Assembly: GCF_017104965.1 (NCBI RefSeq)
Contig: NZ_JAAGPR010000039.1
Span: forward strand, 1 to 64,000
From: Paraburkholderia sp. Ac-20340
GTDB lineage: Bacteria; Pseudomonadota; Gammaproteobacteria; Burkholderiales; Burkholderiaceae
Direction of reading: 5' to 3'
Length of the DNA: 64,000 nucleotides
A program made the translations under genes and the position numbers. Below the pieces are notes generated by a model. That model ran no database searches. It was not told the DNA's origin and worked only from the letters and a program-made list of their open reading frames with translations. Within the stretch, counting starts at the first letter, position 1; each line of letters opens with the position of its first letter. Shown here piece after piece: positions 36,589 to 46,713 of the stretch.

Positions 36589-38556
36589 ATGGCCTTGCAT
36601 CCGAACAATCCGCACGATTCACACGATCCACACCATGCTGCGCATGCACACCACTACATGCACTGCCTGCCGTTCGGCGCGCAGTTGACCGGCGCTGCGC
36701 TCGCGCAGCCGCATACGCGCTTTCGCTTCTGGGCGCCGTCCTGCAGTGCGGTGCAACTGGTGTTCGAAAACGATGACCGGCACGAAGCGAACGAATCGCA
36801 CGACGCGCACGAACCGCTCGCACCGATCGAAATGACGCCTTCGCACAATGGCTGGTTCGAGGCGCAGGCAGCGTGCGGCCCAGGCACGCTTTATCGATAT
36901 CGTATTGACGGTGGCCAACTCGTGCCCGACCCCGCTTCGCGCTTTCAGCCGCAAGGCGTGCACGGCCCGAGCGAAGTACTCGATGCGCGCGCTTATGCGT
37001 GGCAGCACGCGAACTGGCGCGGACGTCCGTGGGAAGAGACCGTGCTGTACGAGCTGCATGTGGGCGCATTGGGCGGCTATCGAGGTGTGACGAAACGCCT
37101 GCCCGCACTCGCCGACATCGGCATTACGGCAATCGAGTTGATGCCGCTGAACGATTACCCGGGCGAGCGCGGTTGGGGTTACGACGTCGTGCTGCCTTAC
37201 GCACCGCATGCCGCCTACGGCACGCCCGACGAACTCAAGGCGCTGATCGACGCCGCGCACGGTCTTGGGCTCCAGGTGTTTCTCGACGTGGTCTACAACC
37301 ACTTCGGCCCGGACGGCAACTGGCTTGGCCGGTACGCGAAGCCGTTCTTCAAGGCAGGCACGCATACGCCGTGGGGCGAAGCGCTCGATTTCGAGCGCCC
37401 CGAAGTGCGCGACTTCTATAGCGACAACGCGCTCTACTGGCTCACTGAATACCGCTTCGACGGACTGCGTCTCGACGCCGTGCACGCGATCGACAATCCC
37501 GCATGGCTGCGCGAACTCGCCGATCACGTCCAGGCGCGCATCGAGCCAGGTCGCCACGTGCATCTGGTTCTTGAGAACGAGCATAACGAAGCCAATCTGC
37601 TGGAGACGCACTTCAACGCGCAATGGAACGACGATGCTCATCACGCGCTGCATGTGATGCTCACGGGTGAATCTGAAGGTTATTACCGCGCGTTCACCGA
37701 TCATCCGATCAGAAAGCTCGCGCGTGCGCTTGGCGAAGGCTTCATCTATCAAGGCGAACCGTCGCCCGTGCATGACGGCAAGCCGCGCGGCGAACCGAGC
37801 GCGCATCTGCCGCCCACCTCGTTCGTGATGTTTTTGCAGAACCACGACCAGATCGGCAATCGCGCTATGGGAGACCGCCTGCGCACGCTCGCCGACGACG
37901 ACGCTTTACGCGCGGCCACCGCGCTCCTCCTGCTTTCTCCGCACATACCGCTGCTGTTCATGGAAGAGGAATACGGCTCGACGCAGCCGTTCCAGTTCTT
38001 TACGGCCTTCGAAGGCGATCTCGCCGATGCGGTGCGTGAAGGGCGTCGCCGTGAATTCAAGGCTTTTAGCGCGTTCCAGGACGAAAAGCGCCGCGCGCAG
38101 ATTCCCGATCCGAACGATCTGCAGACCTTTATCCAGTCGTCGCCGCCAGCCGATGCGCCGCTCGACGAAGAAAGGCTCGACTGGATGCACTTCTACAAAT
38201 CCGCGCTTGCGGTGCGCGCCCGCTTGTTGATGCCGCGTCTTCACAACGCACGCGCGCTAGGCGCAACCGTGCTCGCCGACGACGACGCCAACGGCCAACG
38301 CGCCCTGATCGCGCGCTGGCGTCTGGACGACGGCGAAACCTATACGATCGCACTCAATCTCGGCCACGATGGCGTGCGGCTCGAAACGCCGCCCGAAGGC
38401 ATGGTGGTATTCGAAACACCGCCGCGCGCGCGCGATCGCACCGACAACGGCGTGCTGCCCGAAAGCGCGTGCGTGGCCTGGCTCACCGGCAAGGTGCCCG
38501 AGTACGCGCAGCATCACGACGCGCGCACGATGCGGCGCGAGGAGCCGTTCGCATGA
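36589..38556 (+). CDS. treZ: Malto-oligosyltrehalose trehalohydrolase
   Basis: The 655-residue protein releases trehalose from the maltooligosyltrehalose made by TreY. Visible motifs are VLYELHVGALGG, LDVVYNHFGPDGNWLG, YRFDGLRLDAVHAID (nucleophile), HLVLENEHNEANLL (acid) and FLQNHDQIGNRAMGDRL. These fit GH13_10. The first 25 residues are unusually rich in His, Asp and Pro (NNPHDSHDPHHAAHAHH), a feature not usual for the enzyme. The stop overlaps malQ in ATGA. Confidence 0.94.
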   Translation: MALHPNNPHDSHDPHHAAHAHHYMHCLPFGAQLTGAALAQPHTRFRFWAPSCSAVQLVFENDDRHEANESHDAHEPLAPIEMTPSHNGWFEAQAACGPGTLYRYRIDGGQLVPDPASRFQPQGVHGPSEVLDARAYAWQHANWRGRPWEETVLYELHVGALGGYRGVTKRLPALADIGITAIELMPLNDYPGERGWGYDVVLPYAPHAAYGTPDELKALIDAAHGLGLQVFLDVVYNHFGPDGNWLGRYAKPFFKAGTHTPWGEALDFERPEVRDFYSDNALYWLTEYRFDGLRLDAVHAIDNPAWLRELADHVQARIEPGRHVHLVLENEHNEANLLETHFNAQWNDDAHHALHVMLTGESEGYYRAFTDHPIRKLARALGEGFIYQGEPSPVHDGKPRGEPSAHLPPTSFVMFLQNHDQIGNRAMGDRLRTLADDDALRAATALLLLSPHIPLLFMEEEYGSTQPFQFFTAFEGDLADAVREGRRREFKAFSAFQDEKRRAQIPDPNDLQTFIQSSPPADAPLDEERLDWMHFYKSALAVRARLLMPRLHNARALGATVLADDDANGQRALIARWRLDDGETYTIALNLGHDGVRLETPPEGMVVFETPPRARDRTDNGVLPESACVAWLTGKVPEYAQHHDARTMRREEPFA

Positions 38557-40760
38557 ACAGCGCGAATACCTCCCGGCGCAGCGAATCGCTCGCGGAACTC
38601 GCGCAGCGTGCGGGCTTCGAAGTCGAATGGTCCGACGCGCATGGCGTCGCGCAACGCGTGCCGGACAACACGCTCGAAGCGCTGCTCGATTGCATCGGCC
38701 TGCCGTGTGCGAACGCCACGCAATTGCGCCACAGCATGTCGATGCTGAACGCCGAGCAGTCGTCGCGCCGCCTGCCGCCGCTCATCACCGCCGAATACGA
38801 AAGCGCCATCGAATTGCCCGCGTCCGCCGTGCGTACCGGCAGCCACTATCGCGTCGATCTGGAAAACGGCGAGCATATCGAAGGCCGTTTCACGTCGCCT
38901 AAAGGCGCGCCCGCGCTGCTCGCGCCGCTTTCCGAGCCGGGCTATCACACGCTCAGCGTCAACGATCATCGACTGACGATTGCGGTTGCGCCGCCGCGCT
39001 GCCATAACGTCGCCGATGCCTGGCGCGCACGGCATGGCGGCCAGAGCGCGGGTGTGCCGCCACTTTGGGGCGTCGCCGCGCAATTGTATGGACTCCGACG
39101 TAAAAACGATGGCGGTATCGGCGACTACACCGCGCTGGCGACGCTCGCCACGCACAGCGCAAGCCACGGCGCCCAGGCGCTCGCAGTGAGCCCCACGCAT
39201 GCGATGTTTTGCGCCGATCCTGGACACTTCAGCCCTTACTCGCCGTCCTCGCGGCTCTGGCTCAATGTCACGCACATCGATCCTGCCGCCGTATTCGGCG
39301 AGCAGGCCGCACGCGAAGCCATCGTGGCAGCACACGCCGAAGACGCATGGCGCGAACTCGAAACGCTGCCGCTGATCGACTGGCAGCGCGCCGTGCCGCT
39401 CAAGCTCAACGTACTGCGCGTGCTGTTCGATCGCTTCGACGCCACCGAACGCGCGAGCGGTTCGCCGCGCGCCGCCGCGTTCGACGCGTTCTGCGCGCGC
39501 GGCGGCGAAGCACTCGACGATCACGCGCGCTTCGAAGCGCTGCAGGCCGCCATGCTGAGCGGCCCGGAAGACTCCGGTGCGAGGCACTGGCGCGACTGGC
39601 CCGACGCGCTGCGCGATCCGCGCAATCCCGCGGTTGCCACCTTCGCCACCGAACATCGCCGCGAAGTGGATTTTTATCGCTTCCTGCAATGGCTCGCCGC
39701 CGAAGGCCTCTCTGCCGCGCAGCGCGCGGCGCGCGAAGCGGGCATGACGGTCGGTCTCGTCGCCGATCTCGCCGTGGGTTGTGACGGCGCGGGCTCGCAT
39801 GCGTGGTCGCTGCCCAACGACATGCTGCAACGCGTTTCGGTTGGCGCGCCGCCCGACATCTTCAATCAGGCCGGGCAAAGCTGGGGCCTCACGACTTTCT
39901 CGCCGCGCGCGATGCACAACAACGGCTTTCGCGCCTTCATCGACATGTTGCGCGCCGCGTTCGCGCATGCGGGCGGCGTGCGTATCGATCACATTCTGGG
40001 CTTGCGGCGTCTTTGGCTCGTACCCGAAGGCGAGAGCGCGAAACATGGTGCGTATCTGCGCTATCCGTTCGACGATCTCGTGCGGCTGATTGCACTCGAA
40101 TCGTGGCGTCATGACGCGGTCGTGATCGGCGAGGATCTTGGCACGGTGCCGCCGGGTCTGCGCGAGCGGCTGGCCGCGCATGGCCTCTATGGCATTCGCG
40201 TGCTCTGGTTCGAGCGCGCAGGCCACGGCTTCTTGCCGCCGGCGCGTTACGACGCGCACGGCATCGCGACCACCACCACGCACGATCTGCCGACGGTGGC
40301 AAGCTGGTGGCGCGGCGCCGATATCGACTGGCGCAACCGCATCGGCCAGACGCTGCCACGTGCAGACGGGCGCGACCCGGTTGCGCTCGAACACGCGCAG
40401 CGCGATGCGGACCGCACCGCGCTCTGGCACGCGCTGCAAGAAACGGGCTTCGCGCCGCGCGATGCAGCCGAGCCCGCGCCCGACGACCCGCCCGTAGACG
40501 GCGCGCTGGGCTACGTCGCGGCAAGCGCGAGCCCGCTCGTGACCTGCCCGCTCGAAGACCTGCTTGGCCTCACCGATCAACCGAATCTGCCCGGCTCGAT
40601 CGACGAGCATCCGAACTGGCGCCAGCGCCTGCCGCTGCCCGTCGATGCCCTGTTCGCCGATCCCGCGTTCGCCGCGCGCGTGGAGACCATCGTGCGTGCG
40701 CGCGAAGCGGCGCACACGCAGGCAGACCTCGCCGCGCCCTCCGATCCACCGACGCCATGA
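38553..40760 (+). CDS. malQ: 4-alpha-glucanotransferase (amylomaltase)
   Basis: The 735-residue GH77 enzyme transfers glucan segments between maltooligosaccharides and releases glucose. Motifs: GVAAQLYGLRRKNDGGIGDY, AVSPTHAMFCADPGHFSPYS, VRIDHILGLRRLWLVPEG (nucleophile Asp), VIGEDLGTVPPGLRERL (acid Glu) and TTTTHDLPTVASWW. The N-terminal extension of about 140 residues is typical of bacterial MalQ of this length. The start is the ATG at 38553, overlapping the treZ stop by four bases; the end overlaps treY in the same way. Confidence 0.94.
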   Translation: MNSANTSRRSESLAELAQRAGFEVEWSDAHGVAQRVPDNTLEALLDCIGLPCANATQLRHSMSMLNAEQSSRRLPPLITAEYESAIELPASAVRTGSHYRVDLENGEHIEGRFTSPKGAPALLAPLSEPGYHTLSVNDHRLTIAVAPPRCHNVADAWRARHGGQSAGVPPLWGVAAQLYGLRRKNDGGIGDYTALATLATHSASHGAQALAVSPTHAMFCADPGHFSPYSPSSRLWLNVTHIDPAAVFGEQAAREAIVAAHAEDAWRELETLPLIDWQRAVPLKLNVLRVLFDRFDATERASGSPRAAAFDAFCARGGEALDDHARFEALQAAMLSGPEDSGARHWRDWPDALRDPRNPAVATFATEHRREVDFYRFLQWLAAEGLSAAQRAAREAGMTVGLVADLAVGCDGAGSHAWSLPNDMLQRVSVGAPPDIFNQAGQSWGLTTFSPRAMHNNGFRAFIDMLRAAFAHAGGVRIDHILGLRRLWLVPEGESAKHGAYLRYPFDDLVRLIALESWRHDAVVIGEDLGTVPPGLRERLAAHGLYGIRVLWFERAGHGFLPPARYDAHGIATTTTHDLPTVASWWRGADIDWRNRIGQTLPRADGRDPVALEHAQRDADRTALWHALQETGFAPRDAAEPAPDDPPVDGALGYVAASASPLVTCPLEDLLGLTDQPNLPGSIDEHPNWRQRLPLPVDALFADPAFAARVETIVRAREAAHTQADLAAPSDPPTP

Positions 40761-43645
40761 CACTTCCCCGCGCCACGCTGCGCCTGCAGCTTCATCACGA
40801 TTTCACTTTCGACGACGCGCTCGCGCAACTCGACTACTTCGCCGCGCTCGGCGTGAGCCATCTGTATCTTTCGCCGGTCACGACCGCGCAGCCGGGATCG
40901 ATGCACGGCTACGACACCGTCGATTACGGCGCGGTGAGCGCGGAGCTGGGCGGAGAAGGCGCACTGCGTCGTCTCGCCGATGCCGTGCACGCGCGCGGCA
41001 TGGGTCTGATCGTCGACATGGTGCCGAACCACATGGGCGTGGGCGGCTCGCACAACGCATGGTGGCTCGATATTCTCGAATGGGGACGTCATAGCGCGTT
41101 TGCGCGCCACTTCGACGTGGATTGGCATTCGCCCGATCCTGCGCTGCGCGGCAAGGTGCTGATGCCTTTTCTCGGCGCACAATATGGCGAGGAGCTCGCG
41201 GCGGGGCGTATCACGTTGCAGTTCGACGCGGCTAACGCATGCTTTTACGCGCAGTACGGCCCGCATAGGTGCCCGATCTGCCCAACCGATTACGCGGCGC
41301 TGCTGCAATCCGCCGACCGCGCCGATCTCACTGCGCTGGCGGCTGGATTCCAGGGTCTCACCACGCAGCCCGACGATCAGATCCGCGCCACAGCCGCACG
41401 CGATGCGCTACGCGCGTTTGTCGAGCGCGAAGGAACATCGGCAATCGAATGTGTTCTGGAATCCTATTCAAGTGATGATCCCGTGCCGCGCGATCGTTTG
41501 CATCGGCTATTGGAGCGCCAGCATTTCCGTCTCGCCTGGTGGCGCACCGCCAGCGACGAAGTGAACTGGCGGCGCTTCTTCGACGTGAGCGCGCTTGCGG
41601 GCGTGCGCGTCGAGCGGCACGACGTATTCGAAGCCGTGCACAAGCTCATTTTCAAGCTCTATGCCGAAGGCGTGATCGACGGTTTGCGCATCGATCATAT
41701 CGACGGTCTCGCCGATCCGCGCGAGTATTGCGAGCGCCTGCGCCAGCGGCTCGCGAGCCTGCGCGCCGGCGTGCCTTATATCGTCGTGGAAAAGATTCTC
41801 GCGCGCGGCGAAGCGCTGCGCGACGACTGGCCCGTGCAGGGCACCACCGGCTACGACTTCATGAACGATGTGGGCGCACTGCTTCACGATCCCGCTGGCG
41901 CGGCGCCGCTGGCCGAAACGTGGGCATCGATTTCGGGCGCAGACGTGCCATTCGCCGAGGTCTCGCTCGACGCGCGCCGCGAGATTCTGAGCGCCTCACT
42001 CGCAGCCGAACTCGATCACGCGGCGCGCGCACTGCACCGCATCGCACGCGAGCAACCCGGCACGCGCGACTTCACGTATGCAGTCGTGCATCGCACCGTC
42101 GCGCAACTGGCGATGTATTTCCCCGTCTATCGCATCTATCCGTCGAATGGCGTGCGCAGTGCGATCGACAACCGCTATTTCGACGTTGCGCTCGACGCTG
42201 CGCGCAAGACGCTGCCGCGCGCCAATCTCGCGGCGCTCGAGCAGGTCGACGCCTGGCTGGGCGCCCGCGCGCCTGATCCTGCGAACGGAACCGCCAACGG
42301 CGCCAAAGCGGCGCGCGCCAGTAACTCATCGAATGCCAGCAGCGGCAAACACGGCAGCCCAAACCCGCCCGTCGCGCCGCTGAGCCACGCCTTGATCGCG
42401 CAACGCACCGCGCTCGCGCTGTTCTCGCAACTCACCGCGCCGCTCGCGGCAAAAGCCACCGAAGACACCGCGCTTTATCGCTACGGCCTGCTGCTCTCGC
42501 GCAACGACGTCGGCACCGACCCCGACGATTTTTCGCTCAGCGCAGAAGCGTTCCACGCCGCCAATGCGCAGCGCCAGCGCCACACGCCCCACGCGCTGCT
42601 GGCCACCGCCACGCACGACCACAAACGCGGCGAAGACGTGCGCGCGCGCCTGGCCGTGCTCAGCGAAATCGCGCCTGAATGGAGCGCTACCTTGCGCGCC
42701 TGGTCCACGCTCAATCAGGCGCAGCGTCGCGGCGATCCGGCGCAATGGTCGCCCGGCCCCACCGCCGAGGCGATGCTTTATCAGACGCTCGTGGGTTGCT
42801 GGCCGCCGGAACTCGATCCCGCCGACGAAGCAGGCGTACACGCGCTGGCCGAACGCGTCGCACAGTGGCAACTGAAGGCGCTGCGCGAAGCCAAGTTGCG
42901 CACCAACTGGCTCGCGCCCGACGAAGTCTATGAATCGGACTGCCAGGCATTTCTTTTCGACCTACTCGCACCGCAGCGACGCGAAGGGTTTTTGCAGGAA
43001 CTGACCACATTCGTGGCACGTGTGGCGCCCGCGGGCGCGCTCAATACGCTGCTGCAAACCGTGCTGAGACTCACATCGCCGGGCGTGCCCGATCTCTATC
43101 AGGGAACCGAGTTGTGGGATTTCAGCCTCGTCGATCCCGACAATCGCCGGCCAGTCGATTATGCGCAGCGTGCGGCGTCGCTCGACGACACCGCGCCCGC
43201 CGCGAAGCTCGCACATTGGCGCGACGCCAGCGTGAAGCAGGCCGTGATTCACCGGTTGCTCGCGTTGCGCGAGCGCGCGCCGGGCCTGCTGCGTGAGGGG
43301 GAATACTGGCCGCTGGAAGTGCGCGGCGCGCTCGCGGCGCATGTGATCGCCTTTGCGCGCCACCATGGCGATGCGTGGGCGGTGATAATCGGCACACGTC
43401 ACGCCGCGGCGCTGCTCGATGGCGATACGCCGCTGGTCGCGCCCGAGCGCTGGGGCGATACCGCCATCGTGTTGCCGAAGGGTTGCGCAACAACCGGGCT
43501 GCACGACTGGCTGGCCGATTCACAGCACGTTTCGCAGCACGTTTCGCAGCACAACGCGCAGGGCGATCCGGCCAGCCTGCTCTATCTGCGCGACGTACTC
43601 GCCGCGCTGCCGGTGGCCGTCCTCACCAGCGTCGCGCGGACATAA
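40757..43645 (+). CDS. treY: Maltooligosyl trehalose synthase
   Basis: The 962-residue enzyme converts the reducing end of maltooligosaccharides into a trehalose unit. It opens with TLRLQLHHDFTFDDAL and YFAALGVSHLYLSP, then IVDMVPNHMG, DGLRIDHIDGLADP (nucleophile) and IVVEKILARGEAL (acid), followed by TGYDFMNDV. GH13_26 identity is clear. An Asn/Ser/Gly-rich insertion (about residues 510-535) and a small tandem repeat near the end (SQHVSQHVSQHN) are extra features. It is the last gene of the operon and ends 3 bp from the convergent CNNM-type gene. Confidence 0.95.
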   Translation: MTLPRATLRLQLHHDFTFDDALAQLDYFAALGVSHLYLSPVTTAQPGSMHGYDTVDYGAVSAELGGEGALRRLADAVHARGMGLIVDMVPNHMGVGGSHNAWWLDILEWGRHSAFARHFDVDWHSPDPALRGKVLMPFLGAQYGEELAAGRITLQFDAANACFYAQYGPHRCPICPTDYAALLQSADRADLTALAAGFQGLTTQPDDQIRATAARDALRAFVEREGTSAIECVLESYSSDDPVPRDRLHRLLERQHFRLAWWRTASDEVNWRRFFDVSALAGVRVERHDVFEAVHKLIFKLYAEGVIDGLRIDHIDGLADPREYCERLRQRLASLRAGVPYIVVEKILARGEALRDDWPVQGTTGYDFMNDVGALLHDPAGAAPLAETWASISGADVPFAEVSLDARREILSASLAAELDHAARALHRIAREQPGTRDFTYAVVHRTVAQLAMYFPVYRIYPSNGVRSAIDNRYFDVALDAARKTLPRANLAALEQVDAWLGARAPDPANGTANGAKAARASNSSNASSGKHGSPNPPVAPLSHALIAQRTALALFSQLTAPLAAKATEDTALYRYGLLLSRNDVGTDPDDFSLSAEAFHAANAQRQRHTPHALLATATHDHKRGEDVRARLAVLSEIAPEWSATLRAWSTLNQAQRRGDPAQWSPGPTAEAMLYQTLVGCWPPELDPADEAGVHALAERVAQWQLKALREAKLRTNWLAPDEVYESDCQAFLFDLLAPQRREGFLQELTTFVARVAPAGALNTLLQTVLRLTSPGVPDLYQGTELWDFSLVDPDNRRPVDYAQRAASLDDTAPAAKLAHWRDASVKQAVIHRLLALRERAPGLLREGEYWPLEVRGALAAHVIAFARHHGDAWAVIIGTRHAAALLDGDTPLVAPERWGDTAIVLPKGCATTGLHDWLADSQHVSQHVSQHNAQGDPASLLYLRDVLAALPVAVLTSVART

Positions 43646-43648
43646 AAC

Positions 43649-45103
43649 TCAACCGCCCTCGTCTTCCAGATCCTTCGGATACACGCGCACCAGCACGATA
43701 CGCGGCCCCTTCATCTTTTTCACGACGATATCGAAGCGCTCGAACGATACGCGCTGCCCTTCGGTCGGCAGATCGTTGAGCGCGTGAATCACGAGGCCGC
43801 CGACCGATTCGGCGCGCCCTTCGTCGATATCGATACCCAGCGCCTGCTCCAGCGACACCACGGGCAGGCTGCCGCGTCCCATCAGCGTGCCGTCGTCCAT
43901 GCGGGTCCAGTCGGTATCGGCCTGATGGAATTCGTCGTGGATCTGCCCCACCAGCGCGCCCAGCAGATTGTCGAGCGTGAGAAAGCCGCTCGGCCGCATG
44001 CCCTTGCGTCCCACCAGCGCGAAGTGCGGCGCGCCCTTGCGAAAGCGCCGGAACAACGCCAGCGCGGGCGCTTCGGGCTTCACGTACTGCACCGGGCGCA
44101 CGAACTTGCCGAGATCGTCGAGCGTGTGGCCCGCTTCGCGCGCAAGCAGCAGATCCTTAAGGTGAATCAGGCCCGCGACCTGTTCGCCCGACGCATCCTC
44201 GAACAGCGGATAACGGCTGAAGCGATGGCGCGCAACGATCTGCATGTTTTCGCGCAACGAGAGATCGCGGCGCAGCCCCACCATTTCGTGCGCGGGGCGC
44301 ATGAGGTCGGAGACGGTCAGACGCGAAAAGTCGAGCGAGTGCGCCAGCGTGTTCCATTCGTCGACGCTCAGCGCATTCGCATTGCCAGCCGCACCGTGCG
44401 CCTGACTCGCCGCCGCTTCGCGCGCCGGGCGGCGGCGTGGCGCGCGGCCATCGGCGCCTGCGTGCGCGCCGGTGTCGGCGTGCGAGTGCAAGGCGGCCTG
44501 CGCTTCGGCTTCGGCGGCCGCGCGGCGGCTGCGCAGGATCAGCTTGAGTTCTTCGGTCGAGTAATGCGCTTCGCTGCCGTGATCGGCGGACAAACCCGCC
44601 AGCCGCAGCACCGCGTTCGCGCTGGAGTTGAGCAGCCAGATGGCCGGATACATCGTCCAGTAGAACGTGTAGAGCGGCGTGGCGGCCCAGAGCGAGATTT
44701 TCTCGGCTTCGCGGATCGCCAGCGACTTCGGCGCCAGTTCGCCCACCACGATATGCAGGAAGGAGATCACCGTGAAGGCGAACACGAGCGAAATGCCGTG
44801 GATCAGTTCGGGCGAGTGCACGCCCACCAGATCGAACACGGGTTCGATCAGTTGCGCGAAAGCCGGCTCGCCGATCCAGCCGAGACCGAGCGAGGCCAGC
44901 GTGATACCGAGCTGGCAGGCAGAAAGATAGGCGTCGAGCTGGCCATGCACCTTGGCGAGCAGACGTCCGCGCAGGCCGTGTTCGGCCGCGAGACTTTGCA
45001 CGCGGGTTGCGCGCAGTTTGACCAGACCGAATTCGGCCGCGACGAAGAAACCGTTGAGGGCAACGAGGAACAGCGCGCCGATCAGGGCGATGAGCTGAAT
45101 CAA
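43649..45103 (-). CDS. CNNM/CorC-type (hemolysin family) membrane protein
   Basis: The 484-residue protein has an N-terminal DUF21/CNNM membrane domain of about four segments (LIALIGALFLVALNGFFVAAEF, shown as one example region), two CBS domains (about residues 265-390) and a C-terminal CorC_HlyC transporter-associated domain (about 400-480). Proteins of this class are linked to magnesium or other cation export; the ion is not determined. An Ala/His/Arg-rich insert of about 50 residues (about 190-245) separates the membrane part from the CBS domains and is longer than usual. The gene stands alone, convergent with treY. Confidence 0.9.
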   Translation of the reverse strand: MIQLIALIGALFLVALNGFFVAAEFGLVKLRATRVQSLAAEHGLRGRLLAKVHGQLDAYLSACQLGITLASLGLGWIGEPAFAQLIEPVFDLVGVHSPELIHGISLVFAFTVISFLHIVVGELAPKSLAIREAEKISLWAATPLYTFYWTMYPAIWLLNSSANAVLRLAGLSADHGSEAHYSTEELKLILRSRRAAAEAEAQAALHSHADTGAHAGADGRAPRRRPAREAAASQAHGAAGNANALSVDEWNTLAHSLDFSRLTVSDLMRPAHEMVGLRRDLSLRENMQIVARHRFSRYPLFEDASGEQVAGLIHLKDLLLAREAGHTLDDLGKFVRPVQYVKPEAPALALFRRFRKGAPHFALVGRKGMRPSGFLTLDNLLGALVGQIHDEFHQADTDWTRMDDGTLMGRGSLPVVSLEQALGIDIDEGRAESVGGLVIHALNDLPTEGQRVSFERFDIVVKKMKGPRIVLVRVYPKDLEDEGG

Positions 45104-45242
45104 GACCAGAAGCTCCGAAATAGCGAAGCGCTCAGTATAAGGGCAAGGAGTGAAAGAACCCTGTAAGGCATCGACGGCCCGCGCGGGCGGGCACGTCGAA
45201 TAAACGGCGAGTGAACGGTTGCGAAGCTTCGGGTCGTGCCCG

Positions 45243-46004
45243 TCAGGCGCTGCCGGCGGGGACGTTCAGCGTGAACAGCGCGGCCTCGCCTTGCACGAGC
45301 GGCTGCGCTTCGAAGCGCCCGCCGTGGGCTTCGGCCACGCGCTGGCAGAGCGCGAGCACCCACGGGAAGCGCCCGATCTCCTGCGGCTCGCGCGCCTGAG
45401 TGCGGGCGAAGGGTTCGAGCACGTGCGGCAGGGTTTCGTCGGCGAGCGATTCGAGGCTGGCCTGCCAGCGCAGTTCGAACTGCGCCGCCGTGCCCGTGGC
45501 GCTGACGGCGAGTGTGACGGTAGCGCCGCGCGTGGCGGTTTCCGCAGCGAAGGCGAGCAGCAGCCAGAGCGCCTGGGCGACGCGCTCGCGTCCGGCATCG
45601 AGCGTGACGCCGGCCGGCACGCCTTCGACGGCAAGCGTGACGCCGCGTGCATCGGCCAGCGCGGCGCGCGCGTCGGCCACGGTTTCGTCGATCAAGGCGT
45701 CCAGTTCGAACGGCGCGCGCTCGATCTGCAGCTTGCGGGTTTCGGCGCGGGTCGTATCGACGAGCGTTTCGAGCAGATGCACCTGCTGCTCGACGCCCGT
45801 GCGGATGCCGGCGAGCGCGCGCTGCGCGGCGGCATCGGCGTTATCGATCTTGCGGTCGAGCACGTAGGCCCAGCTATGGATTGCATTCAGGGGGCTGCGC
45901 AGATCGTGCGAGACGCGCGAAAGCACGTAATCGCGCATGAAAAGCGCTGCCTCGGCACACAGGCGTGCCGTGCGTTCGTTACGGGTAGTGGTGGTCGACG
46001 CCAT
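45243..46004 (-). CDS. Soluble histidine-kinase-like protein with degenerate ATPase
   Basis: The 253-residue protein has a HisKA dimerisation domain with SHDLRSPLNAI (His33) and a downstream HATPase-like domain. The expected N-box reads ALWLLLAFAAETA, without the Asn that coordinates magnesium. The G-boxes are also absent, and GRFPWVLALCQRVAEAHGG stands where GxGLGL is usual. There is no sensor domain or membrane segment and no adjacent response regulator. It may be a non-catalytic partner or phosphotransfer protein. The ATG at 46004 lacks a strong ribosome binding site. Confidence 0.8.
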   Translation of the reverse strand: MASTTTTRNERTARLCAEAALFMRDYVLSRVSHDLRSPLNAIHSWAYVLDRKIDNADAAAQRALAGIRTGVEQQVHLLETLVDTTRAETRKLQIERAPFELDALIDETVADARAALADARGVTLAVEGVPAGVTLDAGRERVAQALWLLLAFAAETATRGATVTLAVSATGTAAQFELRWQASLESLADETLPHVLEPFARTQAREPQEIGRFPWVLALCQRVAEAHGGRFEAQPLVQGEAALFTLNVPAGSA

Positions 46005-46275
46005 CGGTTTCCTCTTCTCTCACCCGCTCGGGCGGGCCGGCCCGTGGGGCCTGGCCTTCGGGCTGGCCAGGGCCCCATTATAGGCAGCGGCGCGAAGCCG
46101 CGGCGGCATCGCGCCCTGCACACGGGCGTGGGGTCGTGCCGCATGCGCTGTGCCCGCTCGCCACAAAGCGGCAACGTTCGAGCGCGCCTGTCGCCAGAGC
46201 CATGCGCGGCGCGCCTCTGGAGCCTGCAAAGCGCCTACAATAGCGTTTTTACCCAATTCGATTCAGGAGTGTTCC

Positions 46276-46617
46276 ATGTCTATCGTGACCACCGCAACCG
46301 GCCTCAAGTACGAGGACCTGACCGAAGGCACCGGCGCTGAAGCCAAAGCCGGCCAGACCGTCAGCGTGCACTACACCGGCTGGCTGACGGACGGCCAGAA
46401 GTTCGATTCGAGCAAGGACCGCAATGACCCGTTCGCCTTCGTGCTGGGCGGCGGCATGGTCATCAAGGGCTGGGACGAAGGCGTCCAGGGCATGAAGGTC
46501 GGCGGCGTGCGCAAGCTGACGATTCCGCCGCAACTCGGCTACGGCGTGCGCGGTGCAGGCGGCGTGATTCCGCCGAACGCAACGCTCGTGTTCGAAGTGG
46601 AACTGCTCGACGTCTAA
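46276..46617 (+). CDS. FKBP-type peptidyl-prolyl isomerase
   Basis: The 113-residue protein is a single FKBP domain without a signal peptide: VSVHYTGWLTDGQKFDSS, GGGMVIKGWDEGVQGMKVGG, LTIPPQLGYG and VIPPNATLVFEVELLDV. It catalyses prolyl cis-trans isomerisation in the cytoplasm and matches the compact Burkholderia FKBP proteins related to Mip. The ATG at 46276 has CAGGAG nine bases upstream; the longer frame upstream is not used. Confidence 0.94.
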   Translation: MSIVTTATGLKYEDLTEGTGAEAKAGQTVSVHYTGWLTDGQKFDSSKDRNDPFAFVLGGGMVIKGWDEGVQGMKVGGVRKLTIPPQLGYGVRGAGGVIPPNATLVFEVELLDV

Positions 46618-46713
46618 GCTTCGCGGCGGTCGGCTGGGCCGGTTTGTAGTGTGTTCCGGCCTGACTGCCTCGCGCTGCGCTCGCCTGCTGTACGACGCTG
46701 CGGTACAACGCTC

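Noticed and set aside
38514..40763. A 749-codon open frame antisense to malQ
   Set aside because: It is a mirror of the GC-rich malQ gene, with Arg/Ala-rich composition and no recognisable domain. malQ has clear motifs and coupled starts.
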